DNA of 64,000 nucleotides, from contig NZ_QKYN01000028.1 in assembly GCF_003258295.1 (NCBI RefSeq), positions 1 through 64,000 on the forward strand. Direction: 5' to 3'. Below, piece by piece: positions 38,565 to 45,959 of this stretch. Each line of letters starts with the position of its first letter. Position 1 is the first letter of the stretch. Position numbers and translations under genes: made by a program. The notes under the pieces were generated by a model. It was not told the origin of the DNA. It ran no database searches and was given only the letters and a program-made list of their open reading frames with translations. The stretch comes from Streptacidiphilus pinicola (GTDB lineage: Bacteria > Actinomycetota > Actinomycetes > Streptomycetales > Streptomycetaceae).

Positions 38565-39355
38565 GGCGCGCCCTTGGTGCCGATGAAGACGAACACGTTG
38601 CAGAAGTCCTGCGGGCGACGGCGCATCAGGAAGCCGTCGACGGCCCGCCCGAAGCGGTTGAGGCGGTAGCCGCCCGCGCGCCGCACGCTCTCCGCGGAGG
38701 TCGCGATGCGACGGTCGCGCAGCCACGGCACCCGGTACAGGATCGACATGTTGCGGGCGTAGTGCACGTCGGTGACGTTCAGGCCGTGCGTGGCCAGCAG
38801 CGCGGCGAACTCGTCCCGGCCCACCAGCCACTTGTGGAAGTGCATCGGCCCGGAGCGGTGGCGGTTGCGCCAGCGCCAGTAGCGCTCGTTGAGGCGCATC
38901 TCGATGTTGTCGGGGCGCATGGTGATGCAGAACCGTCCGCCCGGGGCGATGACGCGCGCCGACTCGGCCAGCGCCTGCTCCAGCTCGTTCTCGATGTTGT
39001 GATAGAGCCCGAACGCCATCAGCACGTCGACCGCGCCGTCCTCGAGCTTGATGTCGGTGGCGTCGCCGACCGCCACGTCCAGCTCCGGATCGTCCTCGCG
39101 CATCCGGTCCACCGCGACGGGGCTGCGCTCGATGCCGGTGATCTTCCAGCCGTTGCGGTGGTAGTGCTTGACCACCCGGCCCAGCCCGCAGCCCAGCTCC
39201 AGCGCGCTGCTGTCCGGGTCGGTCATCACCATCTGGGCGTACTTGACGGGGTAGATGTCCAGACTGTCGAAGGCGGCGGCGTCGGAGCCCGCTTCCTCCC
39301 AACGCCGGTCCCAGTAGCGTTCGTTGGTCTCAGCGCGCCGCAGGGCCTTGCGCAT
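38561..39355 (-). CDS. SAM-dependent methyltransferase
   Basis: Class-I methyltransferase of 264 residues: ALELGCGLGRVVKHYHRNGW (SAM loop), GDATDIKLEDGAVDVLMAFG and PGGRFCITMRPDNIEMRLNE. ATG 39355 has GAGGGAG upstream. Predicted methyltransferases also flank the glutamine kinase gene in C. jejuni (Cj1419 and Cj1420), where the final product is O-methyl phosphoramidate, so methylation of a phosphoramidate oxygen or its precursor is the best guess. N- or carboxyl methylation of the peptide is an alternative. It is coupled to the kinase by a GTGA overlap. Confidence 0.9.
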   Translation of the reverse strand: MRKALRRAETNERYWDRRWEEAGSDAAAFDSLDIYPVKYAQMVMTDPDSSALELGCGLGRVVKHYHRNGWKITGIERSPVAVDRMREDDPELDVAVGDATDIKLEDGAVDVLMAFGLYHNIENELEQALAESARVIAPGGRFCITMRPDNIEMRLNERYWRWRNRHRSGPMHFHKWLVGRDEFAALLATHGLNVTDVHYARNMSILYRVPWLRDRRIATSAESVRRAGGYRLNRFGRAVDGFLMRRRPQDFCNVFVFIGTKGAP

Positions 39356-39419
39356 GGTCTCCCTCGTTCGGTGATGATGGCGTGGACGGATCGAAGATGG
39401 TTCGGCGGCTGCCGCCGGT

Positions 39420-39446
39420 GACGCCTGCCGGTGCCCGGCAGGCGTC
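39420..39446 (-). terminator. 12-bp hairpin between the dioxygenase and methyltransferase genes
   Basis: GACGCCTGCCGG (39420-39431) pairs exactly with 39435-39446 around a 3-nt loop, 18 nt past the dioxygenase stop and 64 nt before the methyltransferase start. It is a terminator or attenuator that would lower expression of the nine downstream genes relative to the dioxygenase. Confidence 0.7.
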
Positions 39447-39464
39447 CGGATACGAGCTGCGGGG

Positions 39465-40448
39465 TCAGTCGTCCTCCGGCACGCGCAGCCAGGCGCGCGC
39501 CAGCAGCCGGGACCGCTCGTCCTCCGGGAAGTCCACGAACGCGGTGCGGTTGTGGGCCACGGTGCAGTTGTTGAAGAAGATGAACTCGCCGGCGGCCAGG
39601 TCGACGCCCAGCACGTGCTCCTCGTCGCCGAGCACCGCGTCGAGCCGGTCGAAGGCCGCCACGTCGGCGTCGGTGAGGCTCCGTCCGGCCTTGGCGTAGC
39701 CGGTCTCGATCCAGTGGCGCATGTAGCGCAGCGTCGGACCGTTCGAGAACTGGCCCCAGGAGTAGATGGGGAAGGTGTTGTCGAAGATGTCCGTCTCCTC
39801 GTCACCAGGGGTGACGGTGTTGCGGAAGTGGTCCTTGAACAGCGCCGGGAGGTGCTCGGGGCTGCTCGCCGCGATCTCCTGGTAGGCACGGCAGGCGCTC
39901 ACCAGCAGGCTGCGGCCGCCGTCCATCGCCGGGCGCAGGCAGAGCAGCCCGAAGACGTTGGGGAAGGTGCGCAGCGAGGTGCTGTCCGTGTGGTACGGGG
40001 CCTCCACGCGCGTCTTGGACACCGACACGTCCACGCTGCGGAAGTCGTAGCCACGGTCCTTGACGTCGTGGAGACGACCGTAGGTCGTCATCATCTCGCC
40101 CATGTGCAGCGAGACCAGCACGTAGAAAAGGCGCTGCTCCATCTCGCTGAAGCCACCGTGACCGAGGCCGACGACGTGCGCGAAGCCGAAGCGGCCCAGC
40201 ACCTGACGGCGCACCAGGGCGGCGCAGTCGGCGAGCGCCGGCAGGGCGTGGTCGCCCGACTCGATCCCGTCGAGCAGCTCCTGGGTCACCTCGAGCCCCG
40301 ACACCAGGGTCTTGAATTCCTGCAGGACATCCGCGGTGACTTCCACCCGCCAGGACGTGTCGACTTCCGCGTCGGCACGCGTCCAGGAAAGTTCGGCGAT
40401 CCTTTCGGCACCCTCACGGAAAACGTCTGCACGAGCGTCGATGGACAT
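39465..40448 (-). CDS. TauD/TfdA-family Fe(II)/2-oxoglutarate dioxygenase
   Basis: The 327 residues carry the facial triad His153-x-Asp155 (PYHTDSTS) and distal His299 (VAHNRTAF), with an Arg near 314-318 for 2-oxoglutarate. The family hydroxylates or desaturates free or peptide-bound amino acids, among others, at unactivated carbons. ATG 40448 begins MSIDARADVFREG and is the promoter-proximal gene of the minus-strand operon, facing the ligase-exporter pair across a 489-bp control region. It probably tailors the amino-acid part of the phosphoramidate product. Confidence 0.9.
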   Translation of the reverse strand: MSIDARADVFREGAERIAELSWTRADAEVDTSWRVEVTADVLQEFKTLVSGLEVTQELLDGIESGDHALPALADCAALVRRQVLGRFGFAHVVGLGHGGFSEMEQRLFYVLVSLHMGEMMTTYGRLHDVKDRGYDFRSVDVSVSKTRVEAPYHTDSTSLRTFPNVFGLLCLRPAMDGGRSLLVSACRAYQEIAASSPEHLPALFKDHFRNTVTPGDEETDIFDNTFPIYSWGQFSNGPTLRYMRHWIETGYAKAGRSLTDADVAAFDRLDAVLGDEEHVLGVDLAAGEFIFFNNCTVAHNRTAFVDFPEDERSRLLARAWLRVPEDD

Positions 40449-40937
40449 GGAGATATAGCCCCGTTCAAGAAAGGGAAAAAGGATGCGGCACGTATTCGTT
40501 GGGCGGCGATCGAGGCTTCGATCCAGCAGGCACAACGAGGCCCTCACTTGGGCGGACGGCAGCTTAGGCATGTACGTAACTACATGTCAAACACAGTTTC
40601 CACCCAAGACTTTGGCACTTCATACAGAGTCTATCTGGATGCATACCATCATCACCGGCGAAACGGACATCCCACCGCCAAGCTGTCCCAAAGCACCTGG
40701 ATCGCCCACTCGCCCCGAAAGGCGCCCGGCGGAACGGTGAATTCCGGCCGCACTGGGACCAAAAGCACCGACACACGATCGTGATATGGTCTGACCTGCT
40801 CGCGACAGAACCCTGGAATCGCAGACAGAACCAGCTCTCCGTCTATTCGAATGGACCACACCGGAGTCTATTCGCGTAGACACCGTGATTTCGGGACCGC
40901 CGGGCGACCCCAATTCACAAACAGCGAGCGGAACTTC
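40449..40937. promoter_or_regulatory. Divergent control region of the phosphoramidate cluster
   Basis: 489 bp, visibly more A/T-rich than its surroundings, with no credible gene. It holds several palindromes: GATCGA-GGCT-TCGATC (40508-40523), CATGTA-CGTAAC-TACATG (40569-40586), CACGATCGTG (40774-40783), and two copies of a 16-bp GTCTATTCG-type palindrome (40841-40856 and 40866-40881). Promoters for both directions must lie here. Confidence 0.6.
40841..40881. promoter_or_regulatory. Tandem palindromic boxes upstream of the ligase-MFS operon
   Basis: GTCTATTCGAATGGAC (40841-40856, 14 of 16 positions symmetric) and GTCTATTCGCGTAGAC (40866-40881, 12 of 16) repeat at exactly 25 bp, about two and a half helical turns. 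The shared half-site is GTCTATTCG. They end 56 bp before the GTG start, a position suited to a repressor or activator. Confidence 0.5.
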
Positions 40938-42236
40938 GTGAAGCCTGACGTTCCATCAGCAGTCGATGCCGGCACGGCTCCCACCGGAGCCCCCGCCGTC
41001 GTCCTCGTCGGGTGGCGTCCCCACGCCGCCACCGCGCTCCACCGGCTGGGCGCACGCGTCATCTGCCTCAGCAGTCCGGCGCACTACGAAACGGCGCGGG
41101 TGTCCCCCTCGGTGGACGAGACACTGCTCGTCGCCGATCCCGCCGGTATCGAGCAGGCGCTGTCCGCGCTGACCCGCGCCGGGCACAGCGCCTCGAACGT
41201 CGCGGCGGTCGCCAGCGACGACGAGTTCACCGTCGTCACCGCCGCCACGCTCGCCCAACTCCTCGGCGTGCGCGGCATGCCCGTCGACGCGGCGATCGCC
41301 CTGCGCGACAAGTACGTCCAGAAGTCGGTGATCACCAGGATCGGGCTGCCCACCGCCCGTTGTGCGCTGGCCGACACCCTCGAGCAGATTCCCCTGCTGC
41401 CGGTCGCCCCGCCGTTCGTCGTCAAGCCCGTCGCCGGCGCCGCCACCGCGGACACCTTCCCCGTGCTCGACGAGGAGGCCCGGCAGGCCCTGGCGAGCCC
41501 GAACGCCACCGCCCCCACGCGCCCCGGTCCCTGGCTGGTGGAGACGTTCACCCAGGGGCGGGAGCTGCACCTGGACGGCGTCGTGCGCGACGGCGCCGTC
41601 ACCGGCTTCGGCATCTCGCGCTACCTGCACAACGTCCTCGCCCTGCGCGAGGGCAAGTTGGTGGGGTCGGTCGGGCTGGCTCCCGAGCGCCACCGCGATC
41701 TGTACGCCCACGCCCGCGCCCTGACCGAACAGGCCCTGGCCGGGCTCGACCTGCGCGACGGCGTCTTCCACCTCGAAGTCTTCCTGCACGAGGGCCGGTT
41801 GACCTTCAGCGAATGCGCGGGACGAACGGGCGGCGGCCTGATCCGCGAGGTGATGGGCGCTCAGTTCGGTACCAGCCTCGCCGACGGCTGGGCCCGCGCC
41901 GTCCTCGGCCTCTCGCCCGCTCCCGTCCCGGCCGAGTCGCGCGACTGCTACGGATGGGTCCAACTGACCGCCCCACCCGGCCGGATCACCGCGATGCCGA
42001 CGGCGGAGGAGCTTCTCGCCCTGCCCGGTGTCGTCGAGGTCCGCCTGAACGTCGAGGTGGGTCAGGCCACGCCCGACACCAGCGCCTCCTCGTTCAACAA
42101 GGCCGGCAGCGTGCTCGCCTGCGGCCCCGACGAGGCCACCGTGGAAGAGCGGTTGCGTGCCGCGGCGGCCTGGGCCCGCGCCGCGATCCAGGTCTCCCCC
42201 GCCGAACCCGTTGCCACCGTCGGGGCCTCCGCATGA
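40938..42236 (+). CDS. ATP-grasp amino-acid/peptide ligase 2
   Basis: The 432 residues from GTG 40938 have the same layout as the ligase at 31823-33061: LRDKYVQKSVITRIGLPTAR, PFVVKPVAG, ETFTQGRELHLDGVVRDG, FSECAGRTGGGLIREV, and a similar C-terminal domain (TAEELLALPGVVEVRL against TADELLALPNVGEAQV). Two divergent ligases of one family imply two amide bonds, for instance a tripeptide, or two alternative couplings. The stop overlaps the MFS start by 4 bp. An upstream GTG/ATG at 40851 exists, but the 40938 start removes a non-conserved basic tail. Confidence 0.88.
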   Translation: MKPDVPSAVDAGTAPTGAPAVVLVGWRPHAATALHRLGARVICLSSPAHYETARVSPSVDETLLVADPAGIEQALSALTRAGHSASNVAAVASDDEFTVVTAATLAQLLGVRGMPVDAAIALRDKYVQKSVITRIGLPTARCALADTLEQIPLLPVAPPFVVKPVAGAATADTFPVLDEEARQALASPNATAPTRPGPWLVETFTQGRELHLDGVVRDGAVTGFGISRYLHNVLALREGKLVGSVGLAPERHRDLYAHARALTEQALAGLDLRDGVFHLEVFLHEGRLTFSECAGRTGGGLIREVMGAQFGTSLADGWARAVLGLSPAPVPAESRDCYGWVQLTAPPGRITAMPTAEELLALPGVVEVRLNVEVGQATPDTSASSFNKAGSVLACGPDEATVEERLRAAAAWARAAIQVSPAEPVATVGASA

Positions 42237-43558
42237 ACGGGCAGCCCACCGCCCCCACCCTGTCCAGGATGCGCCTGCGCGTCTTCCTCGACGGCCAGGC
42301 CGTCTCGCTGCTCGGGGACGGATTCGCGCTCCTGGCCGTGCCGTTGGTCGTCCTCGCGATGAGCCACAGCGCGCTGGCCACCGCGCTGTCGGCCGTGCCG
42401 CGCACCGTGGGCTACCTCTTCGTCGGGCTGATCGCCGGCGTCGTCGTCGACCGCGCGGACCCGCGCCGGGTCATGCTCGTCGCCGACACCGTCCGCCTTT
42501 CGGCCTTCGCCGTCATCACGATCCTGAGCGCGACCGGCTCCACCGACGTGGTCGCCGTCCTGATCTGCGCGTTCATCGCCTCGTCGGCCGGCGCCTTCTT
42601 CGAGTGCGCCCTCAGCGTCGCCGTCAAGGACGCGGTCCCCGCGGCGCGGTTGGTCTCGGCCAACTCCTACCTGGAGACCGCCTCCCAGATCTCCCTGGTG
42701 GCCGGCCCCGCCGCCGTCGGCGCCTTCACCGCCGTCATCGGCCTCACCGGCGCCCTCGTCATCAACACGACGACCTTCGTGGTCTCGCTGGCCACCCTCG
42801 CGTTCCTGCCCGCCCGCACCGCCCCCTCGGCCCGACCGTCCGAGCCGTCCGAGCCGTGCGAGCCGTCCGGCCGGCTGCGGCAGGTCGTCCAGGACTCGCG
42901 CACGGGGCTGGCGTTCATCCGCCGCAACCGGCAACTCGGCGCCATCACCGCGCTGCAGGGCGCCGTCAACTTCGTCCTCGGCGTCGAGACGCTCATCGTC
43001 TTCTTCGGGCGCGAGACCCTCCACCTCTCGCAGTCCCTGTGCGGAATCGCGGTGGCAGCCGCCGGTATCGGCGGGATCGTCGGCGCCTCCGTGTCGCCCC
43101 TGATCGCCAGGAAGGTCAGCGAGTCCACCGTCATCCTGCTCTCCGTGCTCGCCATGGGGGCCTGCGTCATCGGGATCGGCGCGGCCCGCTCCGTGTGGCT
43201 GCTCGGCGCCGCCAATCTCGTCCTCGGCCTGACGGCCACCTGCGCCACGGTCGTCATCAGAACCCTCCGCCAACGCGTCACCCCCCGCGAGCTCCTCGGC
43301 CGGGTCACCGGAGCCGCCCGCGTGATCAGCCTCGCGGTCAACCCCCTGGGCGCCGCCCTCGCGGGTGCGGCCGTGACCTGGCTCCACGGGCCCCGCACCC
43401 TGTTCCTCGGCGCGGGCCTGCTGCTCATCCTGATCGCCGGCTCGGCCTGGCGCGTGGCCGCCACGAGCGCGGACGATCACCTCGCGCCGGACCCCGGCAC
43501 GGCCGACCCGTCCGGCTCCGGCGAGCAGGACCGGCAACCGCTCCTCGGCACGACCTGA
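42233..43558 (+). CDS. MFS transporter (MefA/TcmP-type exporter)
   Basis: The 441 residues form twelve hydrophobic helices in two halves, joined by a Ser/Pro/Glu-rich cytoplasmic loop (ARPSEPSEPCEPSGR, from a short tandem repeat of GAGCCGTCC near 42840-42870). It resembles macrolide-efflux-like MFS proteins. It is translationally coupled to ligase 2. It is the probable exporter, and hence self-resistance protein, for the cluster product. Confidence 0.9.
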   Translation: MNGQPTAPTLSRMRLRVFLDGQAVSLLGDGFALLAVPLVVLAMSHSALATALSAVPRTVGYLFVGLIAGVVVDRADPRRVMLVADTVRLSAFAVITILSATGSTDVVAVLICAFIASSAGAFFECALSVAVKDAVPAARLVSANSYLETASQISLVAGPAAVGAFTAVIGLTGALVINTTTFVVSLATLAFLPARTAPSARPSEPSEPCEPSGRLRQVVQDSRTGLAFIRRNRQLGAITALQGAVNFVLGVETLIVFFGRETLHLSQSLCGIAVAAAGIGGIVGASVSPLIARKVSESTVILLSVLAMGACVIGIGAARSVWLLGAANLVLGLTATCATVVIRTLRQRVTPRELLGRVTGAARVISLAVNPLGAALAGAAVTWLHGPRTLFLGAGLLLILIAGSAWRVAATSADDHLAPDPGTADPSGSGEQDRQPLLGTT

Positions 43559-43572
43559 GCCGTCAGCGCACC

Positions 43573-43749
43573 TCAGGTCTCCACGGGCGCGCCGCACTCC
43601 GGGCAGCGGAAGGGCTCGCGGCGCGCAGCCAGGGTGCGGCGGGCCCAGTGGTACAGCCACGGGAAGGTGATGGCGGGCAGGTCCCTGGTCGCCTCCACCG
43701 TGCCGTGGCGCGGACAGCGCCCTCGTCTGCTCTGCGTCTCGGTTGCCAT
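43573..43749 (-). CDS. Small zinc-ribbon protein (58 residues)
   Basis: From ATG 43749, preceded by a very strong GGGAGGAGGAG, 58 codons read MATETQSRRGRCPRHGTVEA to the C-terminus RCPECGAPVET. CPRH near the N-terminus and CPEC near the C-terminus can make a Cys-His/Cys-Cys zinc site, with an aromatic segment (TFPWLYHWARRTL) between. It starts 13 bp after the ABC permease stop, so it is probably the last gene of that operon. I do not recognise the family and assign no function. Confidence 0.75.
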   Translation of the reverse strand: MATETQSRRGRCPRHGTVEATRDLPAITFPWLYHWARRTLAARREPFRCPECGAPVET

Positions 43750-43762
43750 CTCTCCTCCTCCC

Positions 43763-44569
43763 TCAGCCCCCGCGGGGCAGCCAGCTGAAGCGGCGCAGGG
43801 CGATCAGCAGACCGCCCAGGCCCCACGCGGCGATGATCAGCAGGTCGGTCCAGGCGAAGCCGGCACCGGTGGTGTGCGGGTTGTAGGCGGTCAGCAGCGC
43901 CTCGACGAGGTGATGGACCGGGAACACGTTCCCGACGTCCACCAGCCAGCGCGGCAGCACCGAGGATGCGATGAACACCCCCGAGATGAAGTAGAGCGGC
44001 AGCATCACGGCCTGGGTGACCGGCTGGGCCGCGTCCTCGTTGCGGATCACCGAGGTCAGCGCGTAGCCGAGGCAGCAGAACGAGAGCGCGCCGACGATCA
44101 CGGTGACCGCGAGCGCCGGAGCGGTCCGGGCCGGGATGTGCGCGTGGTACGCGGCCCAGCCGATGACCAGCAGCACGGCGGTGATGACGACGGCGACGAC
44201 CACCGCGGTCAGCGCCCGGCCCGCGATGACCGACGCGGCCGGGACCGGCGTGGCCCGACGGCGCTTGAGCACGCCCGCCTCGCGCTGGGCGGTCACGGAG
44301 ATCACCAGGTTGACGAAGGACGCGCCGATGATGCCGAGGGCGATGATCCCCGGCACGTAGTAGACGGAGGTGTCGATGGTGCCACCGGCCACCTTCACCG
44401 TGTTGTGCCCGCCGAAGACCGAGGCGAAGATCACCAGGAACAGCACCGGCAGCGCGAGCGTGAAGAACCGCGACTGCGGATTGCGCAGGAACGCCCGCAG
44501 GTCGTAGGGGAACTGGTGCAGCGCCAGCCGGACCACGTCCCCCGGCGGCGCGCTCTTCGGGGAGGCCAT
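43763..44569 (-). CDS. ABC-2 type transporter permease
   Basis: The 268 residues have about six membrane helices in the ABC-2 permease pattern: a short cytoplasmic N-terminus, ITAQREAG-like region (ISVTAQREAGVLKRRRATPV), and PLYFISGVFIASSVLPRWL near helices 5-6, characteristic of drug- and polysaccharide-type exporters. Its ATG overlaps the ATPase stop (TGATG). Such pairs commonly give drug tolerance or export peptides and polyketides; the substrate is unknown. Confidence 0.92.
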   Translation of the reverse strand: MASPKSAPPGDVVRLALHQFPYDLRAFLRNPQSRFFTLALPVLFLVIFASVFGGHNTVKVAGGTIDTSVYYVPGIIALGIIGASFVNLVISVTAQREAGVLKRRRATPVPAASVIAGRALTAVVVAVVITAVLLVIGWAAYHAHIPARTAPALAVTVIVGALSFCCLGYALTSVIRNEDAAQPVTQAVMLPLYFISGVFIASSVLPRWLVDVGNVFPVHHLVEALLTAYNPHTTGAGFAWTDLLIIAAWGLGGLLIALRRFSWLPRGG

Positions 44570-45504
44570 CAGGGCACCTCCGTCGCGGCCGTCTCGTTCG
44601 CCGTGAGCGCCAGGTAGACGTCCTCCAGGCTGGGACGCCGCACTTCGAGGTCCGGCAGCTCGTGGCCGCGCGCCTCGGCCCAGCCGATCAGCGGACCGAG
44701 CACGGTGAGCGGGCGGTCGGCCCGCAGCAGCAGGCGGCGGCCCTCCCCCTCGCCGTCCGCCAGCGCCGCCCGGACGGCCGGAGGCAGGTCCGCGAGCCCG
44801 GTGGCGGGCGGCAGGGTGAACCGGATCTCGGCCGCCGCGCGCTCGCGGCCGCCGATGGTGCCGGGCGTGCCCTCGGCGACGATCAGCCCGTCGGAGATGA
44901 CCGTCACCCGGTCCGCGAGGTGCTCGGCCTCGTCCATGAAGTGGGTGGTCAGGAAGACCGTCACGCCGAGCGCGCGCAGGCCCGCGATCATGTCCCAGGC
45001 GGCGCGGCGGGCGGAGGGGTCGAAGCCGGTCGTGGGCTCGTCGAGGAAGAGCAGCTCCGGGTCGCCGATCAGCGACAACGCGACGTCGAGCCGACGGCGT
45101 TGGCCGCCGGACAGCCGGGTGGCGGCCGCGTCCGCCTGCTCGGCGAGGCCGACCAGCTCCAGCGTCTCACCGACGGGACGCGGCGCCGGGTAGTAGCCGG
45201 CGTACAGGCGCATGCACTCGGCCACGGTGAGGTCCCGCTCGGGCTGCGACTCCTGCAGCACCACCCCGATCCGGGCCCGCCACGCGGGACCCGCCCGCGC
45301 CGGGTCCTCCCCCAGCACGTCGACCTCCCCGGCGGTCCGCCTGCGGTACCCCTCCAGGATCTCGACGGTCGTGGTCTTGCCCGCCCCGTTCGGCCCGAGG
45401 AAGGCGAACACCTCCCCGCGCCGCACCTCCAGGTCGATCCCCCGCACGGCCTCGAACGGGCCGTACCGCATCCGGAGGGCGGAGACCCGGATCACCGTGT
45501 CCAT
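44569..45504 (-). CDS. ABC transporter ATP-binding protein (DrrA-like)
   Basis: The 311 residues from ATG 45504 contain Walker A GPNGAGKTTTVE, the Q-loop VVLQES, the ABC signature RLSGGQRRRLDVAL, Walker B LLFLDEPTTGFDP and switch His in TTHFMDE. A C-terminal extension (DLEVRRPSLEDVYLALT) is typical of the DrrA/multidrug-export branch. The upstream gene at 45552-45959 is only 47 bp away on the same strand and may be co-transcribed. Confidence 0.94.
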   Translation of the reverse strand: MDTVIRVSALRMRYGPFEAVRGIDLEVRRGEVFAFLGPNGAGKTTTVEILEGYRRRTAGEVDVLGEDPARAGPAWRARIGVVLQESQPERDLTVAECMRLYAGYYPAPRPVGETLELVGLAEQADAAATRLSGGQRRRLDVALSLIGDPELLFLDEPTTGFDPSARRAAWDMIAGLRALGVTVFLTTHFMDEAEHLADRVTVISDGLIVAEGTPGTIGGRERAAAEIRFTLPPATGLADLPPAVRAALADGEGEGRRLLLRADRPLTVLGPLIGWAEARGHELPDLEVRRPSLEDVYLALTANETAATEVP

Positions 45505-45551
45505 GCCGGACCCCGATCTGGTCGGCTCCCGCACCTGTGGCGGGCTTGGCC

Positions 45552-45959
45552 TCAACGCCAGGCCCAGAGCTTCCCACTCGCCTTCCCGGACTGGTCCGTC
45601 TCCCACTCGAAGGCTCCCGCCACACCGCGCAGTCCGGCGAAGGCCGGTGAGTCGCTGAGGTAGACGATGGAGCCGCGCCAGGAGACCGTCCCGCCCTCGC
45701 CGAGCGTCCCGACGCCGGTGCCCTGCCAGCTGGCGAAGGCCCCGTCGGGGCTCATGATGACGCCCGTCCCCGTGCCGTAGAGCGTGCCGTCGGGCCGCAG
45801 CGTGCCGACGTAGGTCCCCATGTCACTGATCGTGACCCCGAGCAAGGTCCCGGACGCCTGGAACGTGGTCTCGACGCTTGGCGGCAGCCCGTGTTCGGAC
45901 GGGAGCACCCGCTGGACCGTGATCCGGCCCTGTTCCTCGCCTATCAGGTCGCCGAGCAT
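45552..45959 (-). CDS. Conserved hypothetical protein, beta-rich
   Basis: The 135 residues from ATG 45959 (MLGDLIGEEQGRITVQRVLP) are rich in Gly, Thr and Val with regularly spaced short strands (DMGTYVGTLRPDGTLYGTGT, GTVSWRGSIVYLS), suggesting a small beta-barrel of the DUF3224/allene-oxide-cyclase-like kind. There is no signal peptide. I cannot assign a function. It is the first gene of the minus-strand unit with the ABC exporter. Confidence 0.8.
   Translation of the reverse strand: MLGDLIGEEQGRITVQRVLPSEHGLPPSVETTFQASGTLLGVTISDMGTYVGTLRPDGTLYGTGTGVIMSPDGAFASWQGTGVGTLGEGGTVSWRGSIVYLSDSPAFAGLRGVAGAFEWETDQSGKASGKLWAWR

Noticed and set aside
40483-40740. Small open frames in the divergent region 40449-40937
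   Set aside because: No ribosome-binding site, atypical codon use and no recognisable protein. The region is better read as regulatory DNA.
42833-42870. Tandem GAGCCGTCC repeat as a regulatory or CRISPR-like repeat
   Set aside because: It is inside the MFS coding frame and encodes a Ser/Pro/Glu cytoplasmic linker.
30021-43558. Phosphonate biosynthesis cluster
   Set aside because: A nucleotidyltransferase, a PEP-type kinase, a dioxygenase and ATP-grasp ligases also occur in phosphonate loci, but there is no PEP mutase (no EDK-x5-NS-type protein) and no phosphonopyruvate decarboxylase.
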